NCBI GenBank assembly: GCA_003045895.1 | Contig: PZPC01000031.1 | Span: 1 to 58,372, forward strand | From: Bacteroidota bacterium | GTDB taxonomy: Bacteria; Bacteroidota; Bacteroidia; Chitinophagales; Saprospiraceae | Direction of reading: 5' to 3' | Length of the DNA stretch: 58,372 bases | Part shown: one piece after another, positions 1-8,918 of the stretch | How positions within the stretch are numbered: the stretch's first letter is position 1 | Layout: every line of letters begins with the position of its first letter | Program-made: the position numbers and the translations under genes | The notes under the pieces: generated by a model | The model's database searches: none | What the model saw: only the letters and a program-made list of their open reading frames with translations | Told to the model about the DNA's origin: nothing

Positions 1-3000
1 GGGGATCGTACCGTCGCAGGCAATCGTTCCCAGGGAAGCTGGCGGGCAGGTGACTATCAGTTCGCAGCAGATCGGGTTGACAAAAATGTCATCCGTCGCA
101 CTATTGCTACAACCGTTGGCAGCGGTAAAGGTGTAAGTCACTGCTACATTTCCTCCCCCCGGTGCTGAGGCAGCCGGATCAAACGTAAAGGTCATGCCAT
201 TGCTGTCATCGGTCACTCCGACTCCGCTGTAAATACCTCCCGTTGGCGTACCGCCTCCCAGGCCAGTTACTATTGCGTCTTCTACACATACACCGGGCGC
301 AGGAGCGGCAAAGACTACTGTGGGTAAATCAAGTACTTCAAAACTAATATTGGCACTACCAGCACAACCGTTCCCATCCGTGAAACTATAGGTTAAGCTG
401 TGCACGCTCACTCCGGCAATGGCAGGGTCAAAACTATAGGTCATGCCATTGCCATCATCCGTGACGCCGGGGCCACTATATACACCACCGCCTGGTAAGC
501 CGCCGCCTTGTAAGGTCAATTCACCGGAATTCAGACAAGTTCCTGATCCTGAAGCAGTAAATGTTACATTAGGTAAAGCATAAACCTCGCGGTTCAGATT
601 AGCAGCATTGGAACAGCCATTGCCATCGGTAATCGTATACATTACCGTCGCAAAGCCAACACCGGCAGCGGCAGGGTTGAAGGTGTAGGTCATGCCATTA
701 CCATCATCCGTGACGCCGGGGCCACTGTATACTCCGCCGGGAGGTGTACCACTACCCTGAGCCAATTGAATACTGGCATTAAGGCAGGTACCGGAACCTG
801 TACCCACAAAAGCAACGGAGGGGAATCCAAATACTTCCACATCATCGGTGGCCGATCCCGAACAGCTAGATCCACTGAGATCATAAGTTAAGATATGCGT
901 TCCGGCACCAGCAAGGGAAGGATTGAAGGAGTAGGTCATACCATTACCGTCATCGGTAACACCAGGGCCACTATACACACCGCCAGTTGGCGTTCCTCCT
1001 CCCAGGCCTGTTTGTGTACCATCACCCTCACATAAGTCCGCCAGCGCAGTAAAAGCAGCCGGGTCGGAAGCGATTACAACTTCATTGTCGCTGTCAGAAT
1101 TGGTACAGCCATTCCCATCGGTGAAGGTATAGGTGACCGCAGTCATGCCCGCACCAGCAACGGCAGGGTCAAAACTATAAGTCATGCCATTGCCATCATC
1201 GGTCACACCTGTCCCACTATATACACCACCAGTTGGCGTACCGCCACTACGTCCGGTTTGCAGGACAGCAGTAATACAGGTGCCCGTACCAGTAGTCGTC
1301 ATCGTCACAACCGGCAAGGTATTTACGGTAACCACATCCGTCGCACTGCCGCTGCAACCATTGCCATCCGTAAAGGCATACGTAAGGATATGCATACCTG
1401 CACCAGCCGCAGCAGGATCAAAGCTATAAGTCATGCCGTTGTTGCCATCGGTGACACCAGAGCCACTGTAGACACCGCCCGCAGGCGTGCCACTTCCGAG
1501 GCCAGCCTGTACGCCTGCGTCAATACACAGGTCAACAGGGGCCGTGAAGGTTACCGTTGGTAAAGCAAAGACTTCCACCTGATCACTTGCGCTGGCGCTA
1601 CAGCCATTGGCATCCGTGAAGTCGTAGGTCAGCGTATGTACGCCAACGCCAGCTGCTGCCGGATCGAAACTATAGGTCATCCCGTTGCCGTCGTCGATGA
1701 CACCGGCTCCGCTGTAGACACCACCCGTAGGCGTGCCACTTCCAAGACCGGCCTGCACGCCAGCATCGACACACAGATCAGCCGGAGCGGTGAAGGTCAC
1801 CGTGGGTAAAGCAAAGACTTCCACCTGATCACTTGCGCTGGCGCTACAGCCATTGGCATCCGTGAAGTCGTAGGTCAGCGTATGTACGCCAACGCCCGCC
1901 GCAGCCGGATCGAAACTATAGGTCATCCCGTTGCCGTCGTCGATGACACCGGCTCCGCTGTAGACACCACCCGTAGGCGTGCCACTTCCAAGACCGGCCT
2001 GCACGCCAGCATCGACACACAGATCAGCCGGAGCGGTGAAGGTCACCGTGGGTAAAGCAAAGACTTCCACCTGATCACTTGCGCTGGCGCTACAGCCATT
2101 GGCATCCGTGAAGTCGTAGGTCAGCGTATGTACGCCAACGCCAGCTGCTGCCGGATCGAAACTATAGGTCATCCCGTTGCCGTCGTCGATGACACCGGCT
2201 CCACTGTAGACACCGCCCGTAGGCGTGCCACTTCCGAGGCCAGCCTGTACGCCTGCGTCAATACACAGGTCAACAGGGGCCGTGAAGGTTACCGTTGGTA
2301 AAGCAAAGACTTCCACCTGATCACTTGCGCTGGCGCTACAGCCATTGGCATCCGTGAAGTCGTAGGTCAGCGTATGTACGCCAACGCCCGCCGCAGCAGG
2401 ATCGAAACTATAGGTCATCCCATTGCCGTCATCGGTGACACCAGGACCAGTATAGACACCGCCCGTCGGCGTGCCGCCTCCGAGGCCAGCCTGGACGCCT
2501 GCGTCAATACACAGATTAGCCAGAGCGGTGAAGGTCACCGTGGGTAGGGCAAAAACTTGAATATCATCCGTAGCAGTTGCCGAACAGCCGTTGGCACCCG
2601 TATAGGAATACGTTAGGGGATGCATACCCACGCCCGCCGCAGCAGGATCAAAACTATAGGTCATCCCGTTGCCGTCGTCGATGACACCAGGACCAGCATA
2701 CACACCGCCCGTAGGCGTGCCACTTCCGAGGCCAGCCTGGACGCCTGCATCAATACACAGATTGGCCAGAGCGGTGAAGGTCACCGTGGGTAAAGCAAAG
2801 ACTTCCACCTGATCACTTGCGCTGGCGCTACAGCCATTGGCATCCGTGAAGTCGTAGGTCAGCGTATGTACGCCAACGCCCGCCACGGCAGGATCAAAGC
2901 TATAGGTCATCCCGTTGCCGTCGTCGATGACACCAGAGCCACTGTAGACACCGCCCGCAGGCGTGCCACTTCCGAGGCCAGCCTGTACGCCTGCGTCAAT

Positions 3001-3290
3001 ACACAGGTCAACAGGGGCCGTGAAGGTTACCGTTGGTAAAGCAAAGACTTCCACCTGATCACTTGCGCTGGCGCTACAGCCATTGGCATCCGTGAAGTCG
3101 TAGGTCAGCGTATGTACGCCAACGCCAGCTGCTGCCGGATCGAAACTATAGGTCATCCCGTTGCCGTCGTCGATGACACCGGCTCCGCTGTAGACACCAC
3201 CCGTAGGCGTGCCACTTCCCAGGCCAGCTTGCACACCCGAATCCAGGCACAAATCAGCCGGAGCCGTAAAGGTCACTGTGGGTGGCAAGA
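1..3290 (-). repeat. Tandem 246-bp (82-codon) coding repeats
   Basis: Unit boundaries (segment starting acttccacctgatcacttgc on the + strand) recur at 1571, 1817, 2063, 2309, 2801 and 3047, exactly 246 bp apart, with a diverged unit at 2555. More diverged units of similar length continue leftward to the window edge (near 1325, 1073, 830, 587 and 344), about 13 in all. Units between 1571 and 3290 are nearly identical at nucleotide level, including synonymous sites. This points to recent duplication or gene conversion and to a risk of assembly collapse. Confidence 0.9.
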
Positions 3291-4641
3291 ACGCCGTTCC
3301 CTGAATGACAAAGGTGAAAGGGTTTTCGTCGCTGTCATTGTTGGCGATGGACACGATGGCCGTGTGCACACCAGCGGCAGCAGGGTTGTATTGAATGGTA
3401 AAATTGGTCGATGTCGCTGCTGAAACCGGGGTTGTAGGCTGCATGGTGACCAAAAATTCACCGGGATCGGCACCCTGTAGGTCAACCAGTGGCGTGCCGG
3501 TAAGATCCAGATCTTGTCCACCCGTATTGTTTATGGTATAGGTAAACGAAGGCAAGGCGCTGCCCAGGCATAAGGTACCGAAATCGGTGCTGTTGGTGGC
3601 AGAGGTCGTCACGTCGCCGCTGTTGATGGGATCCCCACTGGCATCTTCGATCGCTATTTCAGGAGCGGGATCTTCGCGGGTAATATCGACAAAGTCCATA
3701 TTTGTAGTACAGGGGCCATTGGAGATCGTCCACTTGAACGTGTTCACCCCAAGGCCAAGGCCGGTAACCGTAGAGGTAGGGCTGTTGGGGGACGTGATCA
3801 TACCCGATCCGCCCGTCAGGGTCCAGGTGCCGGATCCGACAGCCGGTGCATCAGCAGCGAGGGTAGCAGAAGCCGTGAAAACCGTCTGATCAGGACCGGC
3901 ATTGGCCAAACTCGGATTTTTATACACCGTGATGGACTGGCTGGAACTGCAGTAGCCGAAAGTGTAAGTAGGCGAATAAACCTGACTACTTCCGGCAGGT
4001 ACTGGCGCCGTGAAGGTATTTCCTGAGACACCGGTACCCATAAATGTTCCGGTACTACCAGCACCAGGCTGAACGCCTCCGATTACCGGAGTTGGGGTAG
4101 CCGTAAGCACCCGCGTCTGCCCCTCGCACATGTCGGCTGCTGAGTTGGTGAAACTCAAGTTGTTGTTCTGCCGGATTCTTACGGTGATGGATCCTGTGCC
4201 ACCAAGTTGGCAGTTGTACTGATTCACCTGTACCCGCATGTAGTCGTTGAAGTTGGTGGTAAAGGTAGCCGATGCTGCGCCTCCCGTACAATCAGTGCCA
4301 TTGTCGTCATTGTAAAAGAAAGAGCTGGCTGCCGCCGTATTGTTGCCCTCGTAACCGGTCACCTGGGTGTCGATAGTACTGCCGCAGGTAGAAACAGTAT
4401 AGTTTGCGCCCGGTAGTACGGGGGTTCGGAAGTAGGTGCCTGGTCCGTAATTTGTTACGGTGGTGAAGACACCACAGCCCGCATTGGGGACGAGATCTCC
4501 ATAAAGGAAGTTGGAACGGTTGCACTGCGCGGTCATCTCTACGGTACTTCCCCAAACCAGGAGACCGATCAGGAGGAGGAGTGGAACAGGGTTCCGGAAT
4601 GAGCAGGAGGATACCTGGGCGTTGGGTAGAAGTTGTTGCAT
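1..4641 (-). CDS. Giant secreted repeat protein (adhesin-like), 5' part only
   Basis: The frame is open without a stop from the ATG at 4641 to the window edge (1547 codons), so the C-terminus, where a type IX sorting domain would be expected, is not visible. The N-terminus has a hydrophobic stretch (PLLLLIGLLVW, residues 20-30) followed by small residues, consistent with a signal peptide. Residues about 40-340 form an extracellular, Cys-containing beta-rich region with a PKD-like stretch (NAGPDQTV). Residues about 350-450 (FGTLCLGS to FVIQGTAF) read as a choice-of-anchor D (ASH-like) domain. From about residue 450 the protein is a ladder of 82-residue units with GVYSGxGVxDDGNGM, YSFDPA and HTLTYxFTDANGCS. 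Such proteins in gliding Bacteroidota are usually cell-surface adhesins or matrix proteins. The family assignment is by motif, and adhesion is inferred. No function-specific catalytic motif was seen. Confidence 0.85.
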   Translation of the reverse strand, partial: MQQLLPNAQVSSCSFRNPVPLLLLIGLLVWGSTVEMTAQCNRSNFLYGDLVPNAGCGVFTTVTNYGPGTYFRTPVLPGANYTVSTCGSTIDTQVTGYEGNNTAAASSFFYNDDNGTDCTGGAASATFTTNFNDYMRVQVNQYNCQLGGTGSITVRIRQNNNLSFTNSAADMCEGQTRVLTATPTPVIGGVQPGAGSTGTFMGTGVSGNTFTAPVPAGSSQVYSPTYTFGYCSSSQSITVYKNPSLANAGPDQTVFTASATLAADAPAVGSGTWTLTGGSGMITSPNSPTSTVTGLGLGVNTFKWTISNGPCTTNMDFVDITREDPAPEIAIEDASGDPINSGDVTTSATNSTDFGTLCLGSALPSFTYTINNTGGQDLDLTGTPLVDLQGADPGEFLVTMQPTTPVSAATSTNFTIQYNPAAAGVHTAIVSIANNDSDENPFTFVIQGTAFLPPTVTFTAPADLCLDSGVQAGLGSGTPTGGVYSGAGVIDDGNGMTYSFDPAAAGVGVHTLTYDFTDANGCSASASDQVEVFALPTVTFTAPVDLCIDAGVQAGLGSGTPAGGVYSGSGVIDDGNGMTYSFDPAVAGVGVHTLTYDFTDANGCSASASDQVEVFALPTVTFTALANLCIDAGVQAGLGSGTPTGGVYAGPGVIDDGNGMTYSFDPAAAGVGMHPLTYSYTGANGCSATATDDIQVFALPTVTFTALANLCIDAGVQAGLGGGTPTGGVYTGPGVTDDGNGMTYSFDPAAAGVGVHTLTYDFTDANGCSASASDQVEVFALPTVTFTAPVDLCIDAGVQAGLGSGTPTGGVYSGAGVIDDGNGMTYSFDPAAAGVGVHTLTYDFTDANGCSASASDQVEVFALPTVTFTAPADLCVDAGVQAGLGSGTPTGGVYSGAGVIDDGNGMTYSFDPAAAGVGVHTLTYDFTDANGCSASASDQVEVFALPTVTFTAPADLCVDAGVQAGLGSGTPTGGVYSGAGVIDDGNGMTYSFDPAAAGVGVHTLTYDFTDANGCSASASDQVEVFALPTVTFTAPVDLCIDAGVQAGLGSGTPAGGVYSGSGVTDGNNGMTYSFDPAAAGAGMHILTYAFTDGNGCSGSATDVVTVNTLPVVTMTTTGTGTCITAVLQTGRSGGTPTGGVYSGTGVTDDGNGMTYSFDPAVAGAGMTAVTYTFTDGNGCTNSDSDNEVVIASDPAAFTALADLCEGDGTQTGLGGGTPTGGVYSGPGVTDDGNGMTYSFNPSLAGAGTHILTYDLSGSSCSGSATDDVEVFGFPSVAFVGTGSGTCLNASIQLAQGSGTPPGGVYSGPGVTDDGNGMTYTFNPAAAGVGFATVMYTITDGNGCSNAANLNREVYALPNVTFTASGSGTCLNSGELTLQGGGLPGGGVYSGPGVTDDGNGMTYSFDPAIAGVSVHSLTYSFTDGNGCAGSANISFEVLDLPTVVFAAPAPGVCVEDAIVTGLGGGTPTGGIYSGVGVTDDSNGMTFTFDPAASAPGGGNVAVTYTFTAANGCSNSATDDIFVNPICCELIVTCPPASLGTIACDGTIP

Positions 4642-4750
4642 GAGATTATTAATTTGTTGGTCGTCGAAAACAGGAAGTGAGCTTATTGCTAAGCGGCCTC
4701 TAAATTATAGGTTTTTTCTTAAATTGTTGTGAATAATGAAACTGGAACTT

Positions 4751-4779
4751 GCTAATTTCCACATATCGCGGAAGTTAGC
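4751..4779 (-). terminator. Hairpin at the stop codon of the nucleotide-sugar dehydrogenase
   Basis: gctaatttcc pairs with ggaagttagc (one mismatch) across a 9-base loop and overlaps the stop codon of the gene transcribed leftward. There is no clear T-run after it, so its role as a terminator is tentative. Confidence 0.3.
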
Positions 4780-5884
4780 CCTCGTGTTCAAAGTAAAACA
4801 AACCAGGATACAGTTGTTCCACTTGTTCCTGCACGGCGGGTTGATCGCTGATCACCACCTTGCGGCCCGCTTTGGCCAGGAGCACCGCCAGGGCCAGTTG
4901 TTGGGATTCGGTGAGCAGGACGGTTCCTTTTTTGTAGGTGACCTGGTCAAAAATTATAGCGGCGGTTGGCGGATAGGCGGCAAGGTATTGCTCAAATTGG
5001 AACAGTAGATGGGCGTGATTCACCTGATCGGTCGCCTCGCTAATGGGTAAAGGATGCCCCTGGCTGTGGGCGAACACGCCCAGGGCGCGGTTGTCGCGGG
5101 GAAAACAGGGGCCACCAAAGCCAAAGCCGTACCGCAAATATTTTTGCCCAATGCGGGAATCCGCTCCAATGGCGGCCAGAATTTTATCGGGTTGTGCACC
5201 CACCTGGCTGGCCAGGTCGCCGATGCTGTTGGCGAAAGAAATTTTGGTGGTGAGAAAGCAGTTGGTCGCCAGTTTGGTGATTTCGGCACTCAGGCGATCC
5301 ATCCGGCAAATGGTGGGTTGGTTGATACACATCCGGCGATGCACCTGTTCAAGCAAATCTCCCACTTCCTGGTCGGCTTCTCCGATCAGAACCTGATCCG
5401 GTTGCTGCAGGTCGTTGATGATACTCCCCTGGGCGATGAAGGAGGGGTTGTAGCTCACCGAATAATTGTAGGGCGCCATTTTGGCGGCCAGCTGATCACA
5501 ATAGCCAGGCATGGTCGTGCAGGTAATCACCAGGTGTTTGGGTGTTGGGCTTTTTCCCCGTGCCAGCAAATTATCGGTTACCCGTTCCAGCTGGCGGTGG
5601 TCATAGCTGCCATCGGGGAGGGAAGGCGTGGCTACCGCCAGGAAGATTAAGGTCACTTCCGCGGGGAAGACTGCCGACAAATCAACGGAGGCGAAAAACC
5701 GGGAGGATTGAGCCAGGCGTTCGCTAACCTCCGGTTCGGAAGTGGCGAGCGTTTTGTTATTGATGGCTGCTACGTAGCTGGGGTCTACGTCCACGCCGTA
5801 GACCAGGTAGCCCACGCGCTCCAGGTTGAGGGCCAGGCAAAGGCCTAGTTTGCCGATGCCGATGACGGCCAGCGAATTATTCAT
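4775..5884 (-). CDS. UDP-glucose/GDP-mannose dehydrogenase family protein
   Basis: NAD-dependent nucleotide-sugar 6-dehydrogenase, oxidising a sugar nucleotide to the uronic acid in the cytoplasm for glycan synthesis. Visible features: an N-terminal Rossmann motif (VIGIGKLGLCLA, residues 8-18), the central EITKLATNCFLTTKISFAN segment (residues 201-219) with the conserved Lys/Asn, and the catalytic-cysteine motif FGGPCFPRD with Cys260. At 369 residues it is shorter than typical UDP-glucose dehydrogenases (about 430-450). The C-terminal UDP-binding domain looks abbreviated, though YKKGTVLLTES is present. It starts 8 bp inside the upstream GT-like gene, so the two are probably translationally coupled. 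Family assignment is firm. The sugar substrate cannot be told. Confidence 0.9.
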   Translation of the reverse strand: MNNSLAVIGIGKLGLCLALNLERVGYLVYGVDVDPSYVAAINNKTLATSEPEVSERLAQSSRFFASVDLSAVFPAEVTLIFLAVATPSLPDGSYDHRQLERVTDNLLARGKSPTPKHLVITCTTMPGYCDQLAAKMAPYNYSVSYNPSFIAQGSIINDLQQPDQVLIGEADQEVGDLLEQVHRRMCINQPTICRMDRLSAEITKLATNCFLTTKISFANSIGDLASQVGAQPDKILAAIGADSRIGQKYLRYGFGFGGPCFPRDNRALGVFAHSQGHPLPISEATDQVNHAHLLFQFEQYLAAYPPTAAIIFDQVTYKKGTVLLTESQQLALAVLLAKAGRKVVISDQPAVQEQVEQLYPGLFYFEHEG

Positions 5885-6962
5885 GGGGGCTAACTACGGG
5901 TTGGTTTCCATAGGAAAAAGTTGAAAAATCTTCCCCGGCAAATCCCCACGTGGGCTTATTGACTTGTAGGGGAATCCGCTGAGTGAGCAGATGGATACCC
6001 AACTGGCGCACAGTGCTCCAGTCGAGCATCGGGCGGTCCAGGTCCTTAAACAGTTTCTGGACGGGATCGGCCAGTACCCAGCCGTCGTCATGGGAGACGT
6101 GGTAGGTGCAGTGATCGGGGGGCAGGGTCACTTGTTGTTTACCAAGGGCGGTAGCGGCCATCAGCGCAATCGAATCGATGTGGATGGAATAGCCTTCCAA
6201 CTCGGCGTACCCCATGATGTCTTCCCAATCGGTCCGGTGCATGAGGGTAAAGTCACCGCAGGCGTCGGTGTCGAGACGAATGAGTTGCATTTTGGTGGCA
6301 AAAGCCTGGCGACTGGTACCCAGCCCCGGCTCTCGCCACCACCTGAATACCTGGCCAACTGTCAGCAGTAAAATGCCGTAAAGGGTATGAAAGATGGGGG
6401 AGAAGTATTTGTGCTTGCCCAGCCGTTGGAGGACATTGCTTTGGCAAAAATGGAGGAGTTCAGGAACCGACTTTTCGTAGGGGATGGCCCGCGGGACATC
6501 TGCCCGCAGGCACCGGTAATATTTGCCCGGCGCCAGTTGGCGTTGGGCCAGAAACTTAAAGAGGGGGGCGGAAAACAGGAGGTCGACGTTGGTACAGAGG
6601 ACGTATTGGCCCGTAGCGCGCCGAATACCCACATTTTTGGCGATCATCTGAAAAAGGGGCAATTTGTCGGCGTGGCGAAGCCGGTTGTGTACTGCCGCCG
6701 GAACTACTACCAATTTGATGGTGAGCAAGTCATCGGCCTGAGGCAGGGGCAATACATCCTTGAGCAGGGGTCGGTCCGCAGGTGGGTTCCAATCGACCAA
6801 GATCAACTCTACCGGAAAGCGGTACTTTTTGGTATGGTACAAGAGGCCATTGACAAAGAGGGTCATCCGCTGAATCATATCTCCGCCGTGGTTGTCGTTG
6901 CGGGAAGTAGCCACAATGGACAGGTAAAAAGGAGGGGCGGAAGCGGAGGAAGATCGTGACAT
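5877..6962 (-). CDS. GT-A-like putative glycosyltransferase
   Basis: The protein opens with a GT-A-like strand (FYLSIVATSRNDN) and has a TNVDLLFS motif, which resembles the DxD region of GT-A enzymes, followed by CGDFTLMHRTDW and a HVSHDDGW segment near the end. It is probably a cytoplasmic transferase acting on the island's glycan. The ATG at 6962 is preferred over the in-frame ATG at 6992 because a good promoter -7 element (6990-6997) overlaps the longer start. It is coupled to the following dehydrogenase gene (8-bp overlap). The protein at 25415-26320 has the same TNVD layout and may be a distant relative. No specific named family was recognised, and the activity is inferred. Confidence 0.65.
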   Translation of the reverse strand: MSRSSSASAPPFYLSIVATSRNDNHGGDMIQRMTLFVNGLLYHTKKYRFPVELILVDWNPPADRPLLKDVLPLPQADDLLTIKLVVVPAAVHNRLRHADKLPLFQMIAKNVGIRRATGQYVLCTNVDLLFSAPLFKFLAQRQLAPGKYYRCLRADVPRAIPYEKSVPELLHFCQSNVLQRLGKHKYFSPIFHTLYGILLLTVGQVFRWWREPGLGTSRQAFATKMQLIRLDTDACGDFTLMHRTDWEDIMGYAELEGYSIHIDSIALMAATALGKQQVTLPPDHCTYHVSHDDGWVLADPVQKLFKDLDRPMLDWSTVRQLGIHLLTQRIPLQVNKPTWGFAGEDFSTFSYGNQPVVSPHE

Positions 6963-6989
6963 GGCCAAATTTGCGGTCTGAATTTGCCG

Positions 6990-7020
6990 CAAAACTAGGT
7001 AAAAATCTGGCGCTGTCCAG
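6990..7020 (-). promoter_or_regulatory. Bacteroidota-type promoter for the GT-like/dehydrogenase pair
   Basis: On the minus strand there is a -7 element TAGTTTTG (6990-6997) and, 19 bp upstream, CTGG (7017-7020, one mismatch to the TTG core). Transcription would begin near 6983, just before the ATG at 6962. The -7 element runs into TTTGCGGCAAA, an inverted repeat that also occurs upstream of the gene at 44759-46213. Confidence 0.6.
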
Positions 7021-7144
7021 GGATTTATTCCGTGTTGTCCTTGTTGGTGTTCGTTTAGCGGGATGCCGGCAAGAATTCTGCCCTATTTTAAAATAAAAAC
7101 CGGTTCTTGGGTGCCAATCAAAACCTTTTTTACCGGCCTTCCTG

Positions 7145-8911
7145 ATGGTTAACATGCACTGGACGAATATATACCGGGCCTTGCCCCGCCCCGCAGATGC
7201 TGCGCCCGATTATGGGGCCTGGCGCCGCTTGTCGCTTACCGGGCTCCGCTATTTCGGACTGCTGCTGGCGCTTTTTTCGGTGTGCTACTATTTTTTAGAC
7301 TGGCTGGTGGGCGAGGCCCGCTATTTCAGGACCCTGCAATTGTACTATTCCCGCCTGCTGGTACTGGGTATCGGGGCTATTGTCGGTTATTTGGTGCTTG
7401 GCCATTGGCTGGTATTTAAGGGGGTCGTAGCCCGTTTTTTGTTCGAATCGGTTGCTCCCCAGCTGCTTGCCCTACTGCGGATGGCCCTGCTGTTTAAGCT
7501 GGCTGGGCACCTTTTTTATTATGTGCCGACGCACCTGGCAGCGGCGGCGGCCATGCCTTACGAAGCCCGTGCAGGGCTGCCCTACGCCAACTGGTACATT
7601 CAGTTGCTGCCCATAAATCCGGATTTGTATCAGGTGGTCAGCATCCTGGGTGGGGTGAGTTGTTTGTTGGCCGGGGTGGGGCTTTTTACCCGGCCGTCGT
7701 TGATCGTGGCCACCCTAGCTATCTTTTACGTGCTGGGGGTTCCCAATTTTTACGGCAAGGTAAACCATACCCACTTTATGCTGTGGGCACCCGCCATTCT
7801 GGCGTTTTCTCCGGCTGGTGCGGCCTTGTCTATCGATGCCTGGTGGCGCTACCGGCGAGACGGGACACTGGTCAGGCAGCCTCATTATGCCTACGGACTA
7901 CCCCTGAAGGTCATTTTATTGCAATTGGGGTTCGTCTATTTTTTCTCCGCAATCGGCAAGCTTTGGCTAGGTGGGCTCCAGTGGGCTCTGAGCGATAATT
8001 TGATTCACCTCATGCACCTGGAATGGTTGGAACAATACGACAAAATACCAGCCCTGCGCATCGATCGCTACCCCTGGTTGTGCCGGCTAGGCGCCATGGG
8101 GGTCATTTGTTTTGAGCTCCTCTATATTTTCCTGATCCTGACGCCTGTTACCCGGGTGGTAGCGCTGGTGGGGGCCATTGGTTTTCATGGCATCACGGGC
8201 TATTTTTTAACAATCAACTTTAAGTTTTTACAATTGCTCAATGCCTTGAGTCTCAATTTTTGGGCCATTTATGCGCGACTCTGGCGGGGCCTGCCTGTTT
8301 TGGTCGGTTGGTTGGTTGGCGGGATCCTGTTTTTTTTGTTCCGGACCATTGACTTCATTGGTGGCCTGGTATTTTTGTTTGGCCTTTTTGCCTTCTGGCA
8401 GGTGAGGCGGCCAGAACCGGCACCGTTTTCGCCAGTAGTCGTGCTTCCTGCGCGGCTTTTCACCCCCCTGGTGGTCGGGTTGTTGTCGTTTAATTTCTTG
8501 TTTGGTTTAAACCAGATCACCTCCTGGCCTTTCTCGGCTTATCCGTCCTATTCCTTTGTCCGTACGGGGGAGGTGCGTTACGTGTGGTTTATTCCGCAAA
8601 CAGCCACTGGTGACACGCTCGACCTGAATCAGTTGGGCCAACAGGCTGCCTACCGCAAGGAAAATATCCTACCCCTGGCCGAGCAGGCCGTCAACCTCTG
8701 GAACCAGCAGGACACCATCGCCTTCCGCAAGCATACCCTCAATTACTGGCTGCTGTTTCGGGAACAGCTACCCGCACTGAAAGCCGCAACAGGCGCGGCG
8801 GTGGTACTTCAGGAATTCAGCACGAATCCGGATTCCCTGGCCGCGCCGCGGTGGGAGGTCAAAATCGGCGAAATTTCCCGGCAGGCAGGGGAGTGGCAAC
8901 TCCAGTTTTAA
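7145..8911 (+). CDS. HTTM-domain (vitamin K carboxylase-like) polytopic membrane protein
   Basis: A 588-residue membrane protein with many hydrophobic segments. The block YFFSAIGKLWLGGLQWALSD, then H...W and D.YPWLCRLG...ELLYIFL, matches the HTTM domain, which is related to vitamin K-dependent gamma-carboxylase. PNFYGKVNHTHFML is another conserved HTTM block. A soluble tail follows the last membrane segment (about residues 465-588). The ATG at 7145 could be replaced by one at 7154. The gene diverges from the GT-like gene and converges on the PhyH gene 7 bp downstream. A paralogue lies at 21805-23369. Bacterial HTTM proteins are mostly uncharacterised, so a role in modifying or moving a lipid-linked intermediate is only a guess. 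Confidence 0.8.
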   Translation: MVNMHWTNIYRALPRPADAAPDYGAWRRLSLTGLRYFGLLLALFSVCYYFLDWLVGEARYFRTLQLYYSRLLVLGIGAIVGYLVLGHWLVFKGVVARFLFESVAPQLLALLRMALLFKLAGHLFYYVPTHLAAAAAMPYEARAGLPYANWYIQLLPINPDLYQVVSILGGVSCLLAGVGLFTRPSLIVATLAIFYVLGVPNFYGKVNHTHFMLWAPAILAFSPAGAALSIDAWWRYRRDGTLVRQPHYAYGLPLKVILLQLGFVYFFSAIGKLWLGGLQWALSDNLIHLMHLEWLEQYDKIPALRIDRYPWLCRLGAMGVICFELLYIFLILTPVTRVVALVGAIGFHGITGYFLTINFKFLQLLNALSLNFWAIYARLWRGLPVLVGWLVGGILFFLFRTIDFIGGLVFLFGLFAFWQVRRPEPAPFSPVVVLPARLFTPLVVGLLSFNFLFGLNQITSWPFSAYPSYSFVRTGEVRYVWFIPQTATGDTLDLNQLGQQAAYRKENILPLAEQAVNLWNQQDTIAFRKHTLNYWLLFREQLPALKAATGAAVVLQEFSTNPDSLAAPRWEVKIGEISRQAGEWQLQF

Positions 8912-8918
8912 CCCACCG

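Noticed and set aside
1184-3423. Several + strand reading frames of 80-103 codons in the repeat region
   Set aside because: They recur with the 246-bp period and lie opposite the giant repeat gene, whose frame is open for 1547 codons. They are antisense shadows.
5877-6992. ATG at 6992 as the start of the GT-like gene
   Set aside because: The -7 element TAGTTTTG at 6990-6997 overlaps it; the ATG at 6962 follows the predicted transcription start.
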